Shown here: positions 12,115 to 22,550 of the stretch, piece by piece
Numbering within the stretch: position 1 is the first letter of the stretch
Layout of the letters: each line of letters begins with the position of its first letter
Origin: Tetrahymena elliotti 4EA
Lineage: Eukaryota > Ciliophora > Oligohymenophorea > Hymenostomatida > Tetrahymenidae
Length of the DNA stretch: 64,000 bases
Assembly: GCA_000231825.2 (NCBI GenBank)
Contig: JH720306.1
Span: 780,199 to 844,198, forward strand
Direction: 5' to 3'
Made by a program: the position numbers and the translations under genes
The notes under the pieces: generated by a model
Database searches by the model: none
Seen by the model: the letters and a program-made list of their open reading frames with translations, nothing else
Told to the model about the DNA's origin: nothing

Positions 12115-12913
12115 TTTCAAAAAATTATTTTTTTTAAATGTAATAAAAATAAATTAAATGTTCAAATTTTATATTGAAAAACAAAATATATTTTTTATCT
12201 TTTTATAAATTTAAATAAATGAATAATAAATAAATCTGTATTCTTGAATTAATGTATCTTTGAGTGAATATTCGATTTGAACAATTTAAAACAATCAGTC
12301 AGATAAAAGATACTTAATTAATAAAGATAATAAATGCATATTCAATTGAAAGTTCGCTCTCTTTTGTTATTCAATATGAAATTAATGAAAAGGGAATATT
12401 CAAAGAATATCAAAATATAGGTGTTTTGGCTATTTTGATAATAAAAAATTTTCATGCACATATAAATGAATGATAAATTAATATTTAACAAATAAATGAA
12501 GATTGAAAGACACTGCAAGTAATGAAAATCTAACAAAAATAAAATAAAATATCAAGAAAATAAAAATGATATGGAAGATAAGATGGGTTTTTTTTAGTAG
12601 GTGAGATATTTTGAATAAAAATAAAAAGTAATGGTAGTACAATAAAAAGGATAAGGTTTTTTGTGATGGGTATGTATAGATATATGCATGCTTTTTTGTA
12701 TGTAATATGTATTGTTTGTTTGCTTGTATATTATTTTGTTATTTGCTTTCAAAATACAATGATTGGAAATCTCCTTCTAAAAGAATGAAGAGGAAGGAAG
12801 GGAAATAAATTAATAAGGAAAGAGAAGGGAAAAAATAAAAACAAAAGGAAAAATAAACCCTAAATTAAAGAAAGAAAATAAATTAAGAAAAAAGAAAAAA
12901 TATTTGTAAAAGA
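12115..12913. other. Intergenic spacer / 5' flank of the flavoprotein gene
   Basis: No gene seen. It includes a purine-rich block (about 12780-12900, GAAGAGGAAGG-type) immediately before the next start codon and a TG-rich patch near 12660-12740. The purine-rich part is probably 5' untranslated leader. Confidence 0.55.
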
Positions 12914-15667
12914 ATGATTCACTGTTTAAGAAACATTCGTAGTGTCTCTGCCCTCCAAAGCAAGATTTCTTACAATCTTGGTGGTGGTAATAAAAGAAAG
13001 AAAACCTCAGGTGACTTGGAAAGTTATGATGTTCTTTTTGTAGGAGCTAACCTCGGTGGTATCTGCAGGTAAATAATATAGAAATAGCAAACATAGCAAC
13101 TTAGTAGTCAACATTAAATTATTGATCCTCTATGAAAATGTAAATGTATAAATTCTTTCAAGCATCAAGAGAGATAAAATCTATACACATAAATGCAATA
13201 AGAATAGAACAAAATCAAGCATAGTGAGTGTTGTTGGAGCATATTTCAAGTTTAGGATATTAATAATGAAGTGAATAGATAAAAAAAGGGAACGAAATCA
13301 TCTTATTTCATTAATTAAGAATTTACAAAAGTGCATTAATTTATCTACAAAACTTATTTTGTAAAATTCAAAAAAAGACAATTAAAAACTTATTCAAAGT
13401 TAAGTTAGGTCAAGGTTAAATGCTAAAATATATAAGAAAAGTGAATAAAAATAATTTTAAGAGAGTTGATTCAGCAAGAAGTTAAGAGCATTTGGTTGAA
13501 GTGTATGTATATCTTATTTTTTGATAAGATATGCTACTTTAGAGAAAGCAAAGAGAATTTCTTCAAAAGAATAACTAAAAACTTTCGAAAATCAAAAATA
13601 AAAAAATTAAATTTAGGATTGAAATAAAATAAATGAATGAATGATAATAAAATCTTTAGCTCTAGAATTACGAATTTACATTATATTGAGGATTCATGAC
13701 TTTAATTTCTACCAAATGCCTATGATATTTATTTCCAAATTGTTACTTTTTATTTTATTTTTTCATCATTAATTCATATTAATAGTAACCACTTCGACAA
13801 GGACACTCATGGTAAATACAAATGTTTCGTCTCTTTCGATCAACCCACTAACTAATGCTACTCCGTTCGTATTCCTTATGAATAATAAAGAATTAGAAAG
13901 AGTGAATACATTCACTTCTCCAAAAAATCAGTCAATCAGTAAGCTCATCTTTTTTATTGAAAAATTATTATCAAGGCTGGCACGTTAAAAATTGTAGCAT
14001 TCTTAGTAAAGTATAAATATTGTTTAGGTGGATTATTGTGATTCAGAAGTTTTCAAAACTTTAAAGCCGAAATTTTTATTTAAGATTCACTAAAAAATAA
14101 AATAAAGCAAGAATGTTCACAAAATAATTTAAATATAAAAAGCCAACCATTGAGAAAATCATATTAAAATAAATAGCATAAATTCTAGCAAAATCTTAAT
14201 TTTAAAATTACTTTTTAATAAAATAGATTCACCCCCAGTGAAATGCAAGCTGTTAAGGAAATTTTACCTGAATAAAATGCCGTCATTTTGAGCAACGGAA
14301 GAAGAATCGGATATAACTAATTAGTTCTTGCCACAGGTCTTAAGCATGACTTCTCTTAAATTAAAGGTTTTTATGAAGCTCTTGAACACCCTGAACATCC
14401 CGTTTATGCAAATAGAGATCCTGAATCATGGAGATCTGCTCAACACAAATATTCTAGTACCTAAATTATTGATTACTATTTCAGCAATTGTTAAAAATAT
14501 TAAAAAATATAATAATAGAGTATATTTCTAACTTCAAGAGTGGTAACGGTTACTTCTGTATCCCTGAATACCCCTATGCTGGTGAAGTTGAATGCTTCAA
14601 CTTCTTCGTTTCTGACGAAGTTTGGAAATGGGCTCAACACCACGGTGCTCTTTCTCCTACCCGTAATAATAAATATTTAGATAATGAAAGAAAAATTTAT
14701 TAATTATTCATTTAAATAAAAAGACACCTTCACTATTGTTAATGCTAATGAAAAGTTCGTTCATTATTGCGACTCTGCTGATGCTTTCATCAAGGAAAGA
14801 CTTGAAAAGAGAGGTATCAGAGTTGAATACAACACTAAGCTCGTTGGTAATAAAATATATTTAGCAATAATTAATGATAGTATTAAACTTTGTTTCAAAA
14901 TATTTAACAGAAGTCCACCAAGATGGTTAAAAGGCTACCTTCGTTAACACCAAGACTGGTGAAAAGTCCGTTAGAGACTACAATAATTTATACTCCCTTG
15001 TTCCCTCCAAGAGACAAGAATTCTTAGATAAGGCTGGTTTGACCAACGGTAACGGTTTATTGAACGTTGATCACTAGACCTTATAACACAAAAAATATAA
15101 AAACATCTTCGGTTTGGGTGATGCTGCTGATTTACCCACCACCAAGACTTTCTGGGCTGGCTGGTACTAAATTGCTGTCGTCAGAAACAATCTCAAGAGA
15201 AACCTCTAAGGTCAATCCTTGAATGCCTTATATGATGGTTTCTCTAAGGTTCCTCTTTTCACTGGTCACCAAACTCTTACTTATGTTGCTCATGCTTACG
15301 GTGGTGTTGGTAACTGGTAACATCTCAAGCACAACAACGGAGTAATTTATTTTTTCTATTATTATATATTATCTAATAAAAATTTAAAATCTTAACAATA
15401 GGGTATTCTTGCTTGGTTGAGATATCGTTCTTGGGCTAAGGGTATGGCCAAGAAGTTTGCTGGTTTCTACGATGGTTCTAGATTAGGTCCTCCCTACCAC
15501 AAGAAGTTATAGACTTTCCCCGAACTCCCTGGAAGGTAAAAATTAAAAAATTGAAACAAATTAATTAGATAAAAATATCTTTTATTTAAACAAATAGCCC
15601 CGAATCAACATAAAGCTCCGGCATTTCTAAGTACTTCCCTACTAAGGAAAATAAACCTGCTCATTGA
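12914..15667 (+). CDS. Sulfide:quinone oxidoreductase-like FAD protein, mitochondrial
   Basis: Eight exons; introns 13069-13785 (717 bases), 13939-14226 (288), 14457-14518, 14663-14723, 14847-14910, 15342-15401, 15536-15597; spliced CDS exactly 480 codons. The N-terminus (MIHCLRNIRSVSALQSK) looks like a mitochondrial presequence. YDVLFVGANLGGICS at residues 38-52 is the dinucleotide-binding turn, RRIGYNQLVLATGLKHD the middle FAD/quinone-family motif, and IFGLGDAADLPTTKT (about 334-348) the second FAD motif. Order and length match the SQR (SQRDL/SQOR) branch of the pyridine-nucleotide-disulfide oxidoreductases. Odd: where human SQOR has Cys379 in GDCxNLPTSKT this protein has Ala340, and the first catalytic Cys position aligns with Tyr199 (PYAGEVEC). 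Codon choice is richer in C-ending codons than neighbours, suggesting strong expression. It may therefore be a non-canonical or structural family member rather than a working SQR. Confidence 0.85.
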
Positions 15668-17106
15668 ACGTTTAAATAAAAAATTTATTAAATTTAAATA
15701 ACTTAAAAAATCTATTTAGAGCGCAATCCTAATAGTTGAATAAAGAATGCGAGTTTCTATTTATTTGTGAATATAACTTGAGTTTTCTTATGATAAAATT
15801 TCTTCTTATAAAATTAAAATTTAAATCTTATTTGTATTCTAATTAATTATGCTAAGAATGAATGATTGAACGATCCTTCCTTCCATTAAGTCTTGCTATT
15901 TTTTAATTTTTTAACTGCATTGTTATCAAAAATGTTAAAGAATTAAAAAATAATAAAAAATCAATTTAACAAATAAGTCTATCAGTTTGTATTCTCAATA
16001 AATTCAAAAGTGTATTCTTACTATAATTTTCAAATTACCTATTCATCCAAACCAAATTATTCAAATATGATTTAAAGAAAGATTAAAATTTGTATTTGTT
16101 TTTTATTAATAATAATTTTAAACAATATTTGTAAATAAATACACAGATAAAACCTGACTAAAATATTTAAAAAGTTTTATTTTTAAATAAGTAAATAAGT
16201 CAAATCTATCACAAAAGATATTTAACAAAATGAACATAATATTTATTATGTCTTAACTAAAACATTTACTTCAATTTTGTAGAAAAAAAATAAATGAATA
16301 AATTCAAAATTTATTTTATTTTTTGAATCAAAAATTAATTGTGTTTTAAAATTAAAATTTGAATATTAATTTAAAAGAAATATTAAAATTTGTATTCATT
16401 TATTATTTATTATTAACAACATTTAAAACTAGGCGTGTGATATTAATCCATCTTTGTAAAGCAAATAAAATTTTCATTTTGATAAAAAATAAATTCAATT
16501 TATTCTAAAATATTTAATTTTTAAATAAATATGAAATACTTTAATTTCTCATTTATTAACACTAATGAAAAAAAAATTTTGACCTCATATTGAGTTTTAA
16601 TGATCAATTTTAAAAAAATGAGTTTTAATATAAAAGAGTGTTAATTTTAGAGAAATCAAGGTATATTTAAATTTTAATATTTTTAAATCTAAATTTACTT
16701 GATTTTATTAAAATTTTAACTTAATTTTTTATTTTGTTGTTACTTTTTAAATCACAATTAAGAATCAATTTTTTTGAAATTTAATAATAATAAAATTTCT
16801 TGAATAAATTTTTATTATTGTTTTTGAGAAGAGTTATTTTTTGCTCTCTTATTGAATAGAATTTTATTTTTTGATATAAGCATAAATATATGATATAAAA
16901 TGTATTAATTGTTGTTTTTTACTGATTATTAATAATATTAATTAAATAGTTTCATTAATTATTCTCATTGATATTTTCGTTTAGATTAAAGCTAAGATTG
17001 TTTTATTCTCTCTCGTTTAAAAAATTAGCATTGTTTTCTTAATCTCTTTTATTTATAATGTTTTTTTAAATATTGTTGAAGTACTAAAAATAGTTTAAAT
17101 TTTTAC
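15668..17106. other. Intergenic spacer between convergent genes
   Basis: Lies between the 3' ends of a plus-strand and a minus-strand gene, so no promoter is expected. Very AT-rich; no coding frame, repeat or RNA gene recognised. Confidence 0.6.
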
Positions 17107-18998
17107 TCACTTTGGTGTTCTCCTTAGTTAAAATAACCAAATGTTATTCTTTTTTCTTTTGCTTTTTTAGAAAGCAGAGTCTTTTCTTGCTATTTTGTTT
17201 GCAAAACAAAAATATTTTAAAATAAAAGTGAATGATTATTTAACTTAATTTACTTGCTATTATTATTAGCTAGAAAGTAATCTTTGTTATTTTTTAGTCG
17301 GAAGATGTTTAAGATTATTTTATTCAATAATTTTTTAAAGTTAATAATTTTCTATACTAGAAGCAGTTTAACTCTTTTATCTATATAACCATGTCGAATA
17401 GTATTAGTCTTCATTTTTTTCATCTATTTACTATGATTAAATAATTGATGCAGATTAATTTTCATAATCATTTTCAGCTTAAACCTCCTAAAATACTTTT
17501 TATGGAGAATTTTTCTCCTAAAAATTGTTAAAGAATAAAACTTTATGTTGTTCAGATGCTAGCTCATCATATATTTGCTGATCAATATTTTCTGAGGAAT
17601 TCTAAAAATTATCTAAATTTCCAAAAGAGGGAAGCTACTTTTAAATTTTGAATTTATTTTACTGCAACTTTAGTTATGATTAATTTGTAACATTTATGCT
17701 TAAATTAGGGTAATAACTTATATCATTATTACACTTTTAAGGATTCTCGTCTAATTTAGAACTCTCATCTTTGCTGGATTCATTCATTTATTAGTTTTAC
17801 AAAAAGCCATTTTCTTTCTACTATTCAGTAATATTTTTTAATTAATTTTCTCCAACACTATTTTTTTGGCTTTCATAATTTTATGTCTTACAAAATTTTA
17901 TTGTTGATTGATTTTTTGAAAATTCTAATTAGTTTTCTTAGGTGTTGATTGTTAATTGCTTTTTATTTATTTAAGTTTGTTTTCAAAATTGAATGATAAA
18001 AATCAATTAAATATTACCCCTTTTGTTTCTTGGTTTTAGGTTTGCGTTGATTAGGCAAATTTAAGATCTTGATTATTAGTGCTTTATGATTCCTATTTAT
18101 TCCTTACTGCATTTATGCTATTTTTCTCTTCTTTGTAAAGGGAAGATTTTTTACTTCTCTTATTCTACTTTTATTAAAGATATTCAAATGTTGTAATTTT
18201 TTTGTATTTAGTTAACCATATATGAAAAATTAATAGATTTCCAGTGAATAAAGCTACTAATACTGAAAAAGTTAGACTAGTTAAGTTAACAATAGATAAA
18301 AAATCTGTAAAAGACTAGTCATATTCCTAAGTTAAGAAAAAAGTGATATTTAAGACGATCCATTACACTTCCATTAAGAAGTAAAAAATTGTAAATTTTA
18401 TGAAATAACTATAGTTTCTTCTACCAACACAATTATTTAGCCATACGCAGTGATGATCAAATACCTCTGTGCATCTGTTGCATTAGCTGCAATGTTTAGA
18501 CTATTCTTAAACATAACCCTTACAAACAATACACCAAAGCATACCTTTGCCTTTACTTTTAAGTATTTAAAATATTAAAATTAAAATAGGATTATTTTTT
18601 AATTCTACTATTTAAATGAATATAAAATAATAAAAATTTATTTACTGCTTATTACCCTCAAGCACAAATGGATCTGTAGGATCACTCAGCATAGCTTTAT
18701 AACCATAAAATCCCCATGCAAATATATTTAAAATAATTAATGATAACCAAATAACCTAAACCTAATTATTTAAACTATATGATTAGCACAATGTTGATTT
18801 AAATTTAATTAATACATGTATAAATTTTTGAGAGAAAAAAACATAATTCATGTAGAAGAAGCCCTAAATTATGAAAAAAACTAAAGCAATCACTTAATGC
18901 ATACTAAAAGGATACTAAAAACCATGCCTTCTGATTTTTTTAATTAGTAATTCTTTTTTTATCTCTATTTTTGTATCTTATTGATTAGTTTGTTGCAT
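17107..18998 (-). CDS. DHHC-type protein S-acyltransferase (palmitoyltransferase)
   Basis: Transfers palmitate to cysteines of membrane proteins. Start at ATG 18998 ([16 protein letters not shown]...). Introns 18551-18655 and 17959-18017 are needed; spliced CDS is 576 codons. Two membrane helices precede the cysteine-rich domain, and LSDPTDPF (the DPG-like motif) lies just before it. The CRD reads [18 protein letters not shown] followed by [17 protein letters not shown], with the DHHC tetrad at about 146-149. Two further helices follow, then KKITTFEYL, the TTxE motif of the family. The last exon adds a ~280-residue Gln/Asn/Ser-rich tail found after an in-frame TGA that intron 17959-18017 removes. 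An 81-base GT...AG stretch (18762-18842) in the TM1-TM2 loop is open in frame and may be either coding or an intron. Confidence 0.92.
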
Positions 18999-20187
18999 TT
19001 GAATTCAGTTTTTAAAGCAAATTAATTAATTTTTGATAGATTTTTGTTGATACTATTTATTTTCAAATTACATGTTAATTATCAATTAAAAATTAAGAAA
19101 AGTAGTCAACTAATAATAAAATAAATATAACAATCCATACAAATATTATTCATTTAGTAGCTAACAAAAAAACGATACTTTTAGTAACTTAACATTTATA
19201 TATATATATATATGTATATGTATAGTACCCTAGGGTACTGCCCTTATTTATGGGGCTACATACAATTAAATTTTTTAATTCAATATAAAAATAGAAAAAA
19301 AATAAAAAAAGAATACACACATACATACATTAATTGTTAAAAAAGTTAATTAAAAATCATAGTAAAAAATGACTATTAAAAGTAATCAATTTCAAATTTC
19401 ATTTGCTCACTCAAAATAATTTGATAAAAGGTTGCTTTTTAATTTTATATAAAGTTCATAATTTTTCTAGAATTAATAACTTTTTTTATTGGTTACAAAA
19501 CAAACAGATAATATAAAAAATAATATTTTTAGTAATTTATCAAGTAAGATGTTTTTAAGTTAATTTCAAATTTTTAATTGACTATTTCCTCAATTTTTTG
19601 TTTTGGATGGATATCGATTAAAAAATATCTTTAATATTTGAAAAATTTTATTTTAAAATGTCTCATCATAAATTAATTTAATAATAAAAAATAAATAACA
19701 TTAAAATATTTGTGTAGCATAATAAAGAAGTGACATAATAGATTAATTTAACAATATTAAATTGCTTTTTCATTTTTTTTATAGAAATATTTTAATTTGA
19801 TACTAAATTGTAAATTATTAAAAGAAAAATAAAAATGATTGAGATTGAATTGTAAAAAATAATAAATAAAATCTCTTTGACCATCTTTAAATTCAAAATA
19901 TATTTTTTTTAGATTGGAAAAAAATATTTTAGTTTATCAAAAATTGTATTATTAGTTGAAAATTATTTTTATAGATTTGTCAGTTTATTTGAAATTGTCA
20001 ATTTCATTTTGAATCATCTTCAGGCTTAGTAGCAGTTAAATATTTTTAACTTAATTTTTGTGAAAGTAGAAAACTTGATTAAATTTTGTTCTCACAAAAA
20101 GTAATTTCAAAAATTTAAAGACACATAAGATTAACTTTATTTAGATTGAATTTGACATTTAAAATATTATACAAAAAACAAATAAAT
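18999..20187. other. Divergent intergenic region with structured repeat element
   Basis: Promoter region for the minus-strand DHHC gene and the plus-strand MORN gene. No coding frame seen. It carries the second copy of the hairpin/palindrome/TA element (19197-19263), about 200 bases from the DHHC start codon. Confidence 0.6.
19197..19263 (-). repeat. Structured repeat element, copy 2 (hairpin + palindrome + TA tract)
   Basis: Read on the minus strand: GTATGTAG; a hairpin with GCCC/GGGC arms around CATAAATAA; the perfect 16-base palindrome AGTACCCTAGGGTACT (19224-19239); then a TA-rich tract. The GTATGTAG, CAGTAC and TAGGGTACTA blocks are identical to copy 1 at 8195-8251, but the hairpin arm sequences differ while remaining complementary. 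The element points toward the start codon of the DHHC gene. Confidence 0.78.
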
Positions 20188-22013
20188 ATGGGTAACGAGT
20201 GCTCATCTTAATGCAATTGCACTTAATCAAGGGAAAGATAAATAGAATATTAGCTTGTAATTTAATTTATTTTACAAGAAAATATGATTTATAATACTTT
20301 GTAAATAGAATTAAGATGATATTATGGGAAAGGCATAGTAGTTATCTCTAAGGGAGTCAAAAGATAGTATAGATTTTTAATATTATGATTTGAATAACAA
20401 TGTTAGAGCTTAAAATAATATACTCCCTCTTGACTTATAAAATTAAGAATATGGATATTTTGAAAATGTACATAAATTTTATAGATTTTAATTGGCTGAT
20501 TAATATAATTTTTAAAACAGAATAATATGTAAAATCATAGCGTCCTTTAGGATACTTTAATTCAATAAAATACGATTCCTCATACTTAAATAAGCCCTGT
20601 CAAGCAGAGTATGAAAAATTATAATAATCTCTCCATGAGCTAGCAAAACATAAATTCTGGACTCAATAATACATTCAATAATCTCTAAAACAATTTCTAA
20701 TTTGCAAACTAAACATTTTCATAGGCTAACGGATAGTCAAGAAAATTAGGTATAATCATTTGCTGAAACCTTCAAAATGTAATATTATTATATATAAAAT
20801 AGTTAAAGAAAAAAGACCACCTGTTTAATTGAATAATGGTGCGGTCTACACAGGAGAATGGGTAGGAAATAAAAAAGAAGGATAAGGAGTATAAAAATGG
20901 TATTTATTTTTTTTAAATAATATCTTTCTAATATTATATTATAAATAAGGCCTGATGGAGCTGAATATGTAGGGTAATGGAAAAATGGTAAAGCAAATGG
21001 GGAAGGTAAATTTATTCATGCTGATGGTGATATCTTTGAAGGTAGATATTTGTATCTATTAAATATGAATTTTAATATCTTTTTGATTATATAGGTACAT
21101 GGGTAGATGATAAAGCTAATGGATACGGAGTATTCACTAGAATTAATGGCTCAAAATATTGGTAATTTATAACTTTAGGTTATAATAGATAAATGTTTAA
21201 ATTAATTAATATAGTGGTTATTGGAAAGATGATATGCAAAATGGACATGGTGTAGAAGAATGGTAAAAATTTATTTATCCATCTATTTTCTTTTTCATTT
21301 ATATTTTATTTATCGAAAAAGGTCTGATGGAAGTAAGTATTAGGGATATTATAAAGATGGAAAAAAACATGGCCAAGGAACATATATTTGGGCTGATGGT
21401 AGCTCTTATGATGGGTTTTGGAGAGAAAACTTTTTGGATGGATATGTACTTTTATTTATTAAAGGATTAAAAATTAACTTTTTTTAAAATAAGGGTGTTT
21501 ACAAGTGGCCAGATGGAAGAAGATATGAAGGTATTTTTTATTTTTAGAATTTGCACTTTATTGATTATCAAAAATAGGGCATTGGCAAAGCAATAATATG
21601 CATGGAAAGGGTAAGTACAGCTGGAAAGATGGAAGGTTTTATGAAGGAGAGTATTATGAAGATAAGAAACATGGATTTGGTGTATATAGATGGGCAGGTA
21701 AATTTATTTGATTTAAAAATCTTAAAATAGAGTATAAAATCTTATTTTAGATGGGAAAATTTATGAAGGAGAATGGATGTATGGTAAATAGCATGGAAAG
21801 GGTAAATATATTTATACTACAGGAGAAGAAAGGTGGTGCTTATATGAAAATGGTAAAAGATTAAGATGGTTAACAGAAGAAGAAGTTTATATGCTATCTT
21901 AATATCCTGTAAATTATAATAGTAATGTTAGTTAAAATAATAAAGAGAATATAAATGATTTTAATCCTTAAAATCAGTTTTCACAATAACCAATCAACTA
22001 ATAAATTTTCTGA
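20188..22013 (+). CDS. MORN-repeat protein with N-terminal acylation signal
   Basis: ATG 20188 gives MGNECSSQCNC, a good N-myristoylation start followed by cysteines that could be palmitoylated. Ten introns: 20257-20308, 20468-20520, 20750-20802, 20900-20949, 21042-21094, 21162-21214, 21263-21321, 21446-21493, 21531-21577, 21698-21750; all 47-59 bases. Spliced CDS is exactly 435 codons, stop TGA 22011-22013. After a Gln/Asn/Ser-rich N-terminal ~160 residues come about ten MORN units such as YTGEWVGNKKEGQGV, YVGQWKNGKANGEGKF, YQGYYKDGKKHGQGTYIW and YEGEYYEDKKHGFGVYRW. The domain ends with WCLYENGKRLRWLTEEEV. MORN arrays typically bind lipids or scaffold proteins at membranes and cilia, which fits the acylated N-terminus. 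Introns fall at equivalent places within repeats (in the Trp codon or the EG glycine codon). Confidence 0.9.
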
Positions 22014-22550
22014 TTTTAAAACAAACTAAATAATTCAAATTTATTCAATCAATCAATTAATCCTGTATATAAAATTAAATGATTTTAATCACTCTTTAAT
22101 ATAATATTCGTATCAAAAATTTATTATATCTCTTGTTATTTGTGAGTATTAAATATTCTTCAATAGCTAACTTCAGTCTATTTATTACTTTATTTTTTTT
22201 CTAATATTAATATTCTTTTTAATTATTTATTTGATGATTTCTAAAATTTAATACAAACCTTTATTTAACTTTTCATTTCTGAATGAAAACAAATTATTGA
22301 TTTTCTTAAATTAGGAAGAGATAGATACCTTTAGTTTATTTCAAATGAAGAACCAAATATATTAATGAACACTATCTTCTCAAGAGGGTAAAATTTGGTT
22401 AATTTAAACAAATTAATTTGATGATAAAACTGAAGGTTTTATAAAATAAGTTAATATTTACATAACATAAAGATAAGATTATAAATTAAACAGATTAATA
22501 AATCTCTATCAAATTAAACTATTTTTATTAGTGCCAAGCAATTAATTAAA
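22014..22550. other. Intergenic spacer between convergent genes
   Basis: Separates the 3' ends of the MORN gene and the minus-strand adaptin-ear gene. AT-rich; no coding frame or RNA gene recognised. Confidence 0.55.
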
